Source of the DNA: Sphagnum compactum
Lineage: Eukaryota > Bryophyta > Sphagnopsida > Sphagnales
Direction: 5' to 3'
NCBI GenBank assembly: GCA_965153455.1
Contig: OZ234502.1
Location: 8,463,495 to 8,527,494 of the forward strand
Length of the DNA: 64,000 nt
Below are positions 48,401-58,794 of this stretch, in pieces. Each line of letters begins with the position of its first letter. The stretch's first letter is position 1. The translations under genes were made by a program, and so were the position numbers. The notes below the pieces were generated by a model. It did not search any database. It had not been told where the DNA came from and saw nothing but the letters and a program-made list of their open reading frames with translations.

Positions 48401-50329
48401 CTATATGTCTAGACGTGGAGTTGTAATCAATTGAAGCCCATTTGGGGTATCAGTAGAAGGGCATTTGTGAATGTAAGGCACAAAGACAGTGATATTCCTT
48501 CGTGTGAGTTTAAACTTGCTACGATCATGAGGGCAAAAGTACGCAAATTCTGGATCCTGGTAACAAGGATCCACGGTATGTCCTCGAACACATGGAGGAA
48601 GGTTGCTATCTTCTCTGAATTCTAAGAACCACGGAGTCAAAGCTCCATATGCTTGTGCTAAGCCACCAAACGTGGACAACGGGCTCACAAGCAAATGATC
48701 CGAGAAGCTCAAGCACATCACCTCAGCAAGAGCTTGAATGTCTTCCTCAACTCCCGTCCCTTGGATGTTGCTATGGGTGAGTTGGATAATGCCTATATGC
48801 TCCCCAGATGGTGGTAGGTTTCGGTTATAGAGCTGAGTGAGATGATCATAAAGATCGGAGAACAAGGAGGTGATGAAGATTGAGGTAACAGGAGGTCTAA
48901 GCTGTCTAGAGTCTGCTGAGGTTTGCAATGAATTTGCACTACTAGAATGTTTGGAGTGAAGTACTTGGTTTTCAGTGGGGCTGATGCCAGCAGTAGTAGT
49001 ACTTGATTCAACTAACTGGATGGGATTAGGGTTGTTGTTCACATCCGGAAGAATGCCATGACTCCAAGCACATTGCATGAGTTTTGAGTTTACCATGGTG
49101 TGGAGTTGGCCAAACTGTGTCTCACCATTGCGGTACCGGATTTGGATCCCCACACGGCGGTCAGCAGTTTCGAGGTACACGTGATCTGCTCGCAGGACTC
49201 GACTCCAAACTTCATCAGAAGGGAGCATGGTAGAGCGGACTAAGTGTGTAGCCACCATTCTATCAGGGAACAAGTCCTCCAAAACGGGTTGGAACATTGG
49301 GATGGCAAAAAGCTTGGGAAGGAAATACAAGCAGCTGGTGAAGTATAGCCATGGGACTTCAGTGTAAAAACTTTGCTCTTGGTCACAGAAAAACCTCTTC
49401 ACAGGTTGACACCATCCAGCCACTCCAACAGCATACAATGAGCTTCTCTCGTGAGCACGATGAGTAGTGATATTATCAAGCTCCTCCTCAAGTGTTTCAT
49501 ACGAGTTCCAAAATTCGTAGTGTGATTCAATAGGAGTGAATCTTTCATCTGGATCTATTCTCCAAGAAGATCCTTCAAAAGGCTCACACATGATGTCTGC
49601 AAGCAAAGATCCCTTAGTCACGAGCAACACCCGTTGTGTGAGTACAGCATAAAGAAGTACAGAAACTGTGGGCAAGATCTTGTTCCCTAGCCCTGCCCAC
49701 TCAGGACCACCTGCCACCGCAAACTTGCATCCATGAGCATTATTCCTGTTCAAGAAGATGTTTGTGAGGTCGCCCCCAAACTTCCGAATGCAAGTGCGAT
49801 GAAGCTCACTATACTCTTTAAGTACTGCATTCCACTTGGTATTCGGTCTCAAATGCCTTACAAATTTTCTCCTCTCATAGAATGGTTCCAACTCTATCCT
49901 ACTTCGACAAGGATTCTTGTATTGCCACTCTTCTTTCTCATCCTCGGAGAATTCCACTTGAGTAGTCTCTCCACCTAAAGCTTTGGTTTTTGCTTGCCGA
50001 ATTGCCTCTATGAGCGCCGGCACATCAAGAATGGGCTCTTCAAGAATGGGTTCTTCTTCCACCACAGCCAACTCTTCAGGTATCAAGAAATGTGAGTAGA
50101 TACTAGTATTTGGCACATGAGGAATGTAGTCCTGCAAAGATATAAATGAGCACAAGAGAAGAAAGCTCGCCAACCCAAATATGGTCACCAGTGTGAGTAA
50201 CCGGCAACATGAGAACCTTCCTTTCTTATTCATCACAGGTGATCTTCTAGCCATGATGACTCCTTTATTACGGAGAAATTTGCCCTTTCCAAACATCATT
50301 CCTTGAGTGGTGAATACCCATTGAGTCAT
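48401..50329 (-). CDS. GT37 family fucosyltransferase (xyloglucan fucosyltransferase-like)
   Basis: Members transfer L-fucose from GDP-fucose in the Golgi, onto the galactose of xyloglucan side chains or onto arabinogalactan and related glycans. The exact acceptor cannot be told here. The 642-residue protein is type II: a short basic tail, one membrane segment (about 44-63), an acidic stem (86-135), then the catalytic domain. Family blocks visible are GLGNKILPTVSVLLYAVLTQ (213-232), MCEPFEGSSW (247-256), VPWLYFTSCLYFLPKLF (325-341), the GDP-fucose motif GIQIR (394-398), and STFGGLAQAYGALTPWFL (552-569) with a Cys-rich tail (580-600). An Asn/Ser-rich insert at about 430-480 makes it longer than most family members (roughly 500-560). 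An in-frame TGA four codons upstream of Met1 bounds the frame. Met26 (50254) has a better context (A at -3, G at +4) and may be the true start. There is no intron in the frame. Confidence 0.93.
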   Translation of the reverse strand: MTQWVFTTQGMMFGKGKFLRNKGVIMARRSPVMNKKGRFSCCRLLTLVTIFGLASFLLLCSFISLQDYIPHVPNTSIYSHFLIPEELAVVEEEPILEEPILDVPALIEAIRQAKTKALGGETTQVEFSEDEKEEWQYKNPCRSRIELEPFYERRKFVRHLRPNTKWNAVLKEYSELHRTCIRKFGGDLTNIFLNRNNAHGCKFAVAGGPEWAGLGNKILPTVSVLLYAVLTQRVLLVTKGSLLADIMCEPFEGSSWRIDPDERFTPIESHYEFWNSYETLEEELDNITTHRAHERSSLYAVGVAGWCQPVKRFFCDQEQSFYTEVPWLYFTSCLYFLPKLFAIPMFQPVLEDLFPDRMVATHLVRSTMLPSDEVWSRVLRADHVYLETADRRVGIQIRYRNGETQFGQLHTMVNSKLMQCAWSHGILPDVNNNPNPIQLVESSTTTAGISPTENQVLHSKHSSSANSLQTSADSRQLRPPVTSIFITSLFSDLYDHLTQLYNRNLPPSGEHIGIIQLTHSNIQGTGVEEDIQALAEVMCLSFSDHLLVSPLSTFGGLAQAYGALTPWFLEFREDSNLPPCVRGHTVDPCYQDPEFAYFCPHDRSKFKLTRRNITVFVPYIHKCPSTDTPNGLQLITTPRLDI

Positions 50330-52170
50330 AGGACCATAGCTTCATCAAAGTAACTCTTCCATTTGTCGTCATCCATCCCCCCTCGTAAGTATTTCTTCTT
50401 CTACCAATGTCGTCAACAAACTTCGCATCTCAATAGAAGATCACCAACATATTGCAAAACTTGATTGACCGAGGAATTGCACACCCAAATGGGAATCTGA
50501 ATTCCACAACTGATGATTAAGTAGTGTACAACTGTTTTACTCAAATGCATCAGCAGCATTCAAAGCATATTGAAGTGGGATCTTAATTTGTCCAAAGGGG
50601 AGAGCACCAAACAGAAATTGAATGATATGCATTAGAACTTGAATGAAAAGTACATTGGAAACTGCATGAAAAGTACCTTAGAGTGAATGGTATTGTTGTA
50701 TTGCACATGGTTAAATGTAGGCAGATTCCAAAGCATCTGCATGTTGTGATGACAGAGAGCAAAATTGCTCCATTTTCTCACCCTGCCCCCACATAAGAAT
50801 TGCAACAAATTAATAAGCATCGATTAAGCGCCTACCAATTCTTACTAATTAAGCGGGTGCATTGATAAAAAAGGTCTCCCTTAAAAACCGGGCCATTATT
50901 TCATAGTGTATTTGGAGACCACCTTCCACGCCATGAAAGAAAGCATGGTACCTTCCCCAAACAAGGGCCCATTGCAAGGTGAGTGCCAAGCTCAGGCCCG
51001 AATTTCAGGAATGCCCTACTTTGAGAGCCTTACCTAGCAATAAACCCAATGCCAGCATTCTTTATAGCACCTTTTACCAAAATGCCCTAGGGCAGTAAAT
51101 CTTACAACAAAAACCTCTCTCACAAGAAATCACCACCATCTCTTTCTAAAGAAAAATTCTACTGATTCTTTACACTGGGTAAGGACCTCAAAGGGGGTTT
51201 GTTATGGTAGTACAGGTCCAGTGCTCAGCTCCCACCTCGTGCAGGGCTCTCACACAGCTATCTCTTTCTTAAGGAAAATTGTACTGATTCTTTACACCGA
51301 TTAAGGACCTCAAAGTGGTGCTGTTCTGGGAATTCAGATCCAGTGCTCCACTCCCTCATTCCTAGAATGGCCCCATTCGAGGTCTTTACCCTAACCTAAT
51401 TTCTTGCACTAATTATGCACCATGATCTGTTCCATATCCAAGGTGCTTATTGGGTATCTGAGCTTTCCATAGAAGAAGGGTTTTGATGGCAAGTCCTAGT
51501 TGTACCTGCTAGAGGTTGCTGTCTGCTGTTTCCACTGCTGCATCCGCTGACTGCCCAGTTTTCACACTGCAAAACAGGTATAGATCCAAGTGTTCTTGAT
51601 CAGATTCTCAATCTTGATTCCCCATGTGATGAAATTGCTCCACCTGCATCCATGGGCACCACCACCACCACCAGTAGCAATTTTAGCACAAAATCTTCTC
51701 TAGTTTTGAAGCTATTCCACCCCAAAAAGAGACTGTCACAGCAGCCATGCCATCCTCAAACATACACAAGTAGTCTATGTAGAAAAATGAAGCAAAAAGG
51801 ACTATTCTTCACTACTCTAGTGCAAGGGTGGTTGCACATCTCTCTCATTAAGGCATCTCCAAAACACCAAAAGTAGGTCTCCAAAGATGAATCTACATTT
51901 GTTGTGCAGCTTGTACCAGAAAAGAAGTTTCAACGACTAGTCTGGACGCGCTACAAGCTGAAAAAATGACTCTAAACAAAGCTGTAGAAGAAAACACGCC
52001 CTTTGCAGAAACGTTGAATCTGATGTTCGTGAATCTAAGTAAAAGGATCTAGGACTGAATAATATTCCACAAAACAACATTCAAGACATGGAGCTATATC
52101 TAGTGTGTAAAGATGCAGCAGCATCCATAAGTTCGATCACGAAAGGATGCACACCTTCAGAGGATGATGC
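50330..52170. other. Upstream region of the fucosyltransferase gene
   Basis: No protein gene is recognised. A direct duplication is visible: tctctttctaaagaaaaattctactgattctttacactg..taaggacctcaaag (about 51141-51195) recurs at 51262-51315, each copy followed by a gatccagtgctc- or gtccagtgctc-like segment. It may hold the promoter, and perhaps a leader intron, of the minus-strand gene. Confidence 0.4.
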
Positions 52171-52192
52171 AGTACCTTGGATCACACACACA

Positions 52193-52198
52193 CACACA

Positions 52199-52239
<41 letters not shown>

Positions 52240-52240
52240 C
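52193..52240. repeat. (CA)n(CT)n microsatellite
   Basis: Run of CA followed by a long CT run. On the minus strand this is a GA repeat upstream of the fucosyltransferase gene. Confidence 0.9.
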
Positions 52241-52570
52241 TGGGTAGTCCCACCCCATTCACCCAACAACAACAAAAAACTCGCAACTTTTTTTTGTTCC
52301 CTCACCTTTCAATCTTGTTGGAAACTTGCTGCAACCCAAGTCTGCAATCAGGCAGCAGAAGATCATGAGATCATCATCATGTCTGCTACAAAACACCCCC
52401 TCCAGAAAAAAAAAAAGAATTGAACTCACTAGAGGTACCAGCAACAGCAATAGGAGTAGGTACTCTCTCTCCCAAAATGGAGAAAAAATAAATCTAGAGT
52501 CTTTCTGACAAAGCTCTAATCTTCCAGTGAGATTTGTACAGCACCTAAAGTTGATGATCACATACAGAGA

Positions 52571-52608
52571 AGTAGTAGTAGTACTCCTACTACTACTAGT
52601 CCATCCAT

Positions 52609-52639
<31 letters not shown>
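52571..52639. repeat. AGT/ACT inverted triplets and (CT)n microsatellite
   Basis: agtagtagta and tactactact face each other across a short spacer (52571-52600). A (TC)n run follows (52611-52639), and a separate (GA)n run lies near 52702-52718. Confidence 0.85.
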
Positions 52640-52641
<2 letters not shown>

Positions 52642-52823
52642 AATATGAGCAACACAGACTCCCCTTGACTGCAACTTCCTTGACAACAAAACAAAAGAAA
52701 AAGAGAGAGAGAGAGAGAGCAAACCCACAAAGAAAAACACAAAAAAATCCCAAAAATATGGACTAGAGAGAAGATGCAATGGACTAAGATTAGACTTTAG
52801 ATTATTAGTAAGCAATTAGTTGG

Positions 52824-53008
52824 CTATTATTATGATTAGAATACAAAGACGGACATGGGTTTTTGTTAACTATTATTATGATTAAAATACAAAGTCGGAC
52901 ATAGGTTTTTGTTAACTATTATTATGATTAAAATACAAAGTCGGACATAGGTTTTTGTTGACTATTATTGTGATTAGAATACAAAGTTAGTCGAACATGG
53001 GTTTTTTT
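52824..53008. repeat. 46-bp minisatellite, four copies
   Basis: Units start at 52824, 52870, 52916 and 52962 with ctattattatgattaaaat, followed by acaaagtcggacataggttt. The two middle copies are nearly identical. The array ends in a poly-T run at about 53009-53032. Confidence 0.92.
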
Positions 53009-53032
53009 TTTTTTTTTTTTTTTTTTTGTTGC

Positions 53033-53550
53033 GAATGTGTGATGAAAACAGCCCCCCTCAACTTACACTCTTGTTGCCTAGAATATAAACCGAAGAAAAA
53101 GGCCAGCCTCGAGTTCCTTTAGCCTCCTCGGGTTCCTTTTGCAGGTTAGATTCTTTGTTTGTTTGTTTGGGACTGATGATGACTCGATGAAGTTTGTGGG
53201 TGGGTTTCGTGGCACCGGTGGGTTCTTCTTGTGCGCTGACACCTGCAAAAGTTTGTAAGGCGATGTTTAGTGTCTTGTGAGGTTCTTTTTTACTTTGTAC
53301 GACACAAAAAAACAAAAACAAACGCAAAAAAAAAAAGAGGGGAATGACATTCTTCCCCCAACCTCGAATAAAAATTGACCAAAAACTCTCGGAAGAATTG
53401 GAAGCCTACTAAATCAAAATCCCCTCCCTTCCTTTCTTCTCAAATATCCCTTACTTATATGCAAAGTTCAAACACTCGGAGGGAGGCCCATAACTTATAC
53501 CACAATTCAATTACCATATCGGACTTGTTATCAGGTCCCACGATGCAACC
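53033..53550. other. Intergenic, no gene recognised
   Basis: A minus frame near 53058-53327 is short, and its composition follows local A- and T-runs. The right part (53470-53550) shares cacaattcaat..tgttatcaggtc with 54180-54215, an edge of repeat family B. Confidence 0.4.
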
Positions 53551-54030
53551 CTCTCCTATTAATTAGATGAGGTGCCTCCCAAGTTCTATTTTGATTTTTT
53601 TTTGCAACAAATGAGCCAATTTGATTGGCCCGTCACTCAAAACAAATAGATTTATGGAGGTTTCTGAAAACAAAAGGTTCTATTTTGAAGTATAGAGTTC
53701 TTCCCCTCTGGCCCAGCTATATAGGTGAAAGGAGGACAACATTTGCCAAAGCATATGGGATAAAAGTGAGGTGCTATGGAGAACATATTGGGAACATGAT
53801 GGGAACCCATTGGGAACTTGAAGGGAACATAGTGGGAATACATTGTGAACCAGGGAAAAATGAAAAAAAATCACCCTAAAACTTAAACTGAAAAAAAGCA
53901 AGGGACCTTGAGTGCATGCTTGAGCCTTCCCATTGGCTCCATGAAATTTCTCTTCCTAAAAGAGTTTGTCACCATTTTTGGCCTGGGCTAATAATAATAC
54001 CCCTTGCAAAGAACACCCTACCTAGTATTG
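53551..54030 (+). repeat. Dispersed repeat family B, copy 2
   Basis: Inverted copy of 21852-22376. More diverged fragments of the same family follow in the same orientation, at about 54045-54125 (ctatttattagatgtggggcttctcacaaaa) and 54170-54310 (ctattaattagatgtgggggttctcccaaa..gattggccca). Confidence 0.8.
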
Positions 54031-54316
54031 TTTTTTCTATTTATTAGATGTGGGGCTTCTCACAAAATTTGAATTTTTAAAAAAAAATAAAACTTGCAAG
54101 GACTTACTTTGATTGACACAAAACAAAAAAAAAAATTATTAGGAAAGTGGACATCCCCAAAATAGAAATCCTTAACATATCCCACAATTCAATGACAAGA
54201 TTTGTTATCAGGTCTCTATTTGTTCTTTCTATTAATTAGATGTGGGGGTTCTCCCAAATTTTAATTAACAAATAAATAAAATGCAAGGACTTACTTTGAT
54301 TGGCCCAACACAAAAA

Positions 54317-54366
54317 ATAAATAAATAAATAATAATAATAATAATTATTATTATTATTATTATTAA
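54317..54366. repeat. (AAT)n(ATT)n self-complementary microsatellite
   Basis: An aataataat run passes directly into attattatt, giving a perfect inverted repeat able to form a cruciform. Confidence 0.9.
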
Positions 54367-54389
54367 GAAAATGGACATCTCCACAATTG

Positions 54390-54490
54390 AATCATCAACT
54401 TATCCCATACCCTTTAATAAAAGGCTTTGAGGGAGGGAAAGTAACTTCTCCCATACCCTTTAATAAAAAGCCTATGAGGGAGGGAGGGAA
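54390..54490. repeat. Direct duplication of about 45 bp
   Basis: cttatcccataccctttaataaaaggctttgagggagggaaa is followed by a near copy, cttctcccataccctttaataaaaagcctatgagggagggaggg. Confidence 0.8.
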
Positions 54491-54683
54491 AATAATTTAA
54501 GAAATAATTTCCCATGTAAGTTCTACTCCATGTGCTTTAGAGTGCAAGGTACCAGCTGTTGTGTGCTGTCATGTTTGCTTTAATTAAAATCTTTCCACTA
54601 GGAACCAAGCAAATGCATGATGATGAAGTTTGACAATTTTAGGGTTAGGTTATTGGGGACAAGAAGGGAGGGGTTATTTGAAG

Positions 54684-54725
54684 CTACCTACCTACCTACC
54701 TACCTACCTACTAGGTACCTACCTA
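54684..54725. repeat. (CTAC)n microsatellite
   Basis: About nine ctac/ctag units, with one imperfection. Confidence 0.9.
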
Positions 54726-54830
54726 TTTGGGTAAGCTAGTGGAGGACCTTTTTGTCATGGTGGGATTTTTTTATTATTTAGTTTGTTTTTTTGGTGCAAC
54801 TCTAATTTTGTTTTTCTTTTTCTTTTCAAA

Positions 54831-55128
54831 TTGTAGATTGGGTTTCTTTTTTCAATGTTTTTTTTTTTTTTAAATTAGGGTTTAGGGCAAATTGTAGATT
54901 GGGTTTCTTTTTTCAATGTTTTTTTTTTAAAAATTTAGGGTTTAGGGCAAATTGTAGATTAGGTTTCTTTTTTCAATGTTTTTTTTAAAAAAATTTAGGG
55001 TTTAGGGGAAATTGTAGATTGGGTTTCTTTTGTCAATGTTTTTTTTTTAAAATTTAGGGTTTAGGGCAAATTGTAGATTGGGTTTTCTTTTTCAATGTTT
55101 TTTTTTAATTTTAGGGTTTAGGGTTAGT
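54831..55128 (+). repeat. 60-bp minisatellite with TTTAGGG pairs, five copies
   Basis: Units start at 54831, 54892, 54952, 55012 and 55071 with ttgtagattgggtttctttt, followed by ttcaatg, a T-run and (t)ttagggtttaggg. Each unit therefore holds about two copies of the plant telomere heptamer, always in the same orientation. Confidence 0.93.
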
Positions 55129-55544
55129 GAACTTTTTGGACCTACTCAAGATACAACCTTTTTTTCTATTTTCTTTTTGGCTCTAGTGACTTTCTCCATT
55201 TGGCTTGCATAGTACATTTACATGAGTAGGATAGAATTTGGAAAAAGAATGATGTGGTTGAACAAGTTCATTGGAGGCGTAGAATTTACATTCTTTAGTG
55301 GGTTCAGTCTCAACTTATTATTGTCGTCAAGGACAATGAGATACAAATCTCTAAAGTGGTACCTAGTCCTATGCCCCCTTTTCAACCTGGCTTGCCCTTT
55401 TCATCCCCACTTTGCAGCTATCTTTAAAAGTCCCTCTCAAACTTGGACCCAAAGTTCAAAAGTAAGGACAAGCTCTCCAAAATTCTGATCAAGGTTCTTT
55501 TTCTTAAAATGGAACATAGAGACTTGTGCCTACTTAAAAGGTCT

Positions 55545-55990
55545 ATCTACCTTGGTTAGGGGCCTACTTAGGCTTACCTAATGGACCTACTTACTAAGGT
55601 ATTCAAGTTATGTACCCACCCACCTAGTGTACCTATCTACATAGGCTAGCTACACATCTACATATGTTACCAACCTATTTACCTACCTACCTAGTGTACC
55701 TACCTAATTCTTTAAATTACCTACCCAATTACCTAGATTATCAACTTACCGGCCTACCTACCCACATAGGCTACCTATTTACTTATGCTATCTACCCACC
55801 AACCTAGTGTTCCTATCTACTTACTTGCCTAAGTTACCTACCCAACTACCTACATTACCAATCCACCAACTTACATATTCATCTAAGCTATTGATCCAAC
55901 TATTTAGGTTACCCACTTACCTATTCGCCCACATATTCACATGTACCTATCCAATTATGTTACCTACCTACTTAAACTACCTACTCAAAT
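55545..55990. repeat. Degenerate CCTA array
   Basis: Over 440 bp the sequence is built almost wholly from cctac, cctag, ccta, ccca and acct words, with recurring longer phrases such as cacctagtgtacctatctac and taggctacctattta. It looks like an old tetranucleotide array that was partly re-duplicated in longer units. The plus frame through it (55807-56037) is a by-product. Confidence 0.85.
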
Positions 55991-56354
55991 TGGCCTTCGT
56001 GCAAAATGGGACCAAACTAATTGAACTTCAAGTTTAAAAGGTTTTTTCAATTTAATCCCCTATTGTTTTATCTTTTGGTAGTTCAAAACTACCAAGTCCC
56101 TCCACTAGTTTTGGGCAAATTAGCAATGTAAGTTTTATTTATTATTTACACAATTTTGTTACAAGAATTCATTGTTACTTTTATTTGAATTATAGAGGTG
56201 CATTTCACCATGGTTTTATTGGTTTGAAGAACATTTTGAGATTGACCTTGAGTACCAAAATATTGTCATTTTACACATGGATCACAAAAGTAGATTTAAT
56301 CCAACATGATGCCATAGAACAAATTTCTTCTTAGAATCAATATTAAAATACATC

Positions 56355-56600
56355 CATATTAGGTTTGCCTTAGGTTTAGGGTTGGTCAATCTAGGTATCA
56401 CCTTAATTAACATAGGTTTAGCTTAAGCTTTTAAATTTTAATTTATATTGAGTGTAAGTTTAACCTTAGGTTTGGCTTAGGCTTAGCTTTTAAATTTAGC
56501 TTTACGTTTACTTAGGTTAATTAAATTTAATCATGTTTATTTAGGTTTAGACTAGATTTAACCTTTAAGTTTAGTTTCTAAGTTTAACATAGGTTTCACA
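56355..56600. repeat. Degenerate TTAGGTTTAG array
   Basis: Many ttaggttt, aggtttag and ttaggcttag words, partly separated by A/T insertions. It resembles a decayed telomere-type (TTTAGG-related) or simple array. Confidence 0.6.
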
Positions 56601-57729
56601 TATGTTTAGTTGTTATTTCAATACTTGATTCTCATATTTTGAAAAGTTTGTTCAATTTACAAATATTTAGCACTAGGAAAGAAACAAGGTTTTGGGGGTG
56701 AATTTGGTATCCATATTGAGGATCATTTTGAAAGTAATTTAATTCTAAAAAACATATTGAAACAAAATGGGGATGTTAATGACATAATTGAAAACTCATT
56801 AGGAACAAATTTTTCAGTTCCTTTTCATTCTAAAATCTTCAAGCCCCCTTCCCACACAACTTGGGGTAAATAAATTGGAATCAAACAATACATTTTCACA
56901 AAAGTATCACAATGCAAGATTTGTTTCTTCTTATTTTTAAAAATAAGAATATCGAGGTCATTACAAGCTAAAATTACAAAGGCAATAGTAATAATCCAAA
57001 GTAAGACTTAAATGTGATGATCAATTTGACAATAGGTTGATAGTCAATACCAATGTTGAGTGATCATTCAAAAATAGCCTAGTTACCAACCAATGTCTAG
57101 TGCAAGGTAGCAAATAACCTACTTGCCAATTTTGAAACAAATTAATATGCATTTAACATCCTACCCAACCTAGGTAGTATTAACTTTTTAGATATTCAAC
57201 AATACTCTCTTATAATCTTTTGTGAACATTTGCAATTCACCTAAGTAGGTTTTTCATCCAATTTTTTCATCATCATTTTTTTCATCAAAAATCATTTTCA
57301 TCCATTTAAATTTTTGTTTATTTAGCAAAAAATGTAAACATTGAATTAATTTCACATATGTTTATTCTATGAGCTTTATTTTGGTAGTGTGTCAATAAAT
57401 ATTGTTCAAGGGGTCTAAACCTTCAATGGCCACCATCTTAAGTAGTAGAAAACCACATGAAACCATATATTGTTTGTGGTTATCCTTGAATGTATAACAA
57501 GCTTCATTTGAATTCTTGGAAGGAAAAATCTAAAGCTCAAAATTGAAAAGTTATATGTGGGTGCACTTTGCTTTGTATGCAAATTCTCAATCTCCACAAC
57601 TAAATTTTACAAAGAAGTGGGGAGTCATGTCTTTTATTCTAAATGTGTGTGCACTTTGTAGTCTATTGTTTCTAATTTGCATGCCACCCTTCAAATTCTT
57701 GTCTTCAATTCTTCAAATGCATGTTTGAA
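56601..57729. other. Intergenic, AT-rich
   Basis: No gene recognised. Near 57050-57180, caatgttgagtgatcattc..catcctacccaacctag loosely resembles hAT-like ends, but no target duplication was found. Confidence 0.3.
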
Positions 57730-58660
57730 TTCATTGGCAAAAAACAACTTTTAAAGTTCATATGTGTGCTTAAGCATTTAAGACCACTTTTGAAGTTCTA
57801 ATGAAGTTTTTTACAAGCTTGAAATTCATGTGGAAATTCCAAAACATGTTTAAACCTTGATATCTAAGCTTCTTTGGTTTATATGTTTGATGTACTTGAA
57901 GGTTTACTTTTCAACACTCAAAATGTTGTAGATATTTTAAACATATAAGGTTTCAATTGGAACCATAATTCCTTACTCTGATTTTGCTTGCAATAAACGT
58001 AAGAACCGAAACCCAATTTTTTTAAAATAAAATTCATGTATGTGTGCATAAGTTCAATTTCAACAACTTTTTAAACTCTAAATTTTGGGGTTTCTTTTAA
58101 CAATCTTGAAATTTAAATAATAGACTTTGTAACACACAAGTGAACCCTAATTTTTTAATTTGTTTGTTTGTATGTTTGAAGTACTATAGGTGTTTGAAGT
58201 TTCAATTGGAGTCATAATTTTCACTTTGATTAGAAAGACAATCAATAATGAACTAAAAAACCAAAACCCAATTTCTATTTTTGAGTGCATGTTTGTGCTT
58301 GAGTTCATTTTGGGCAACTTTTTAAACTATTTTCACATCTTTGAAACTCAAATGGTAGACTTTGAATCGTAATTGAAATTTTTTTTATAATTCTTTTGTT
58401 CCATCCTTGAATTATTTAAGGGTTTAGTTTTTAGCACCTAGAATGCCACATGTATTGTTGGTGTTTAAGGTTTAAGTTTGGAACCATAATTCCTTGCTCA
58501 ATTTTTAAAGGCAATCAACCTTGTAAAGACCACAACCAACTTATGTTTTTGAGTGCACTTGTGTATGAATTCATTTTGGGCAACTTGATTTGAAGTTTTG
58601 AAGTTTTTTTTCACAAGTTGAAGTTCAAATGGAAGACTTGGAAGCACATTATATATATAT
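57730..58660. repeat. Tandem array, unit about 250-270 bp, three to four diverged copies
   Basis: Anchor phrases recur in order: gtttcaattggaaccataattcc (about 57950, 58199, 58470), aaaccaaaacccaatt or accacaaccaact, tttttgagtgca..gtgtg, ttcattttgggcaactt and ttgaaactcaaatggtagactttg. Copy spacing is 249 and 271 bp. Small frames inside are not conserved between copies, so it is non-coding. Confidence 0.8.
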
Positions 58661-58794
58661 GGGACTTATGTAAGTTGTTTTGATTATGATGTTGATGATA
58701 TGGGAACGAGGATAGCTAAGGTTTTAGGACTAATCATTACCTCAATATCTAATGGACGAATTCAATTTGAAAGCATGACAAAGGATTAATTTTG

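Noticed and set aside
52081-52815. Frames across the CT and GA microsatellites upstream of the fucosyltransferase gene
   Set aside because: Arg-Glu and Leu-Ser repeats from simple sequence. No conserved part.
57050-57180. Additional hAT-like element starting caatgttgagtg
   Set aside because: The ends match only loosely and no 8-bp target duplication was found.
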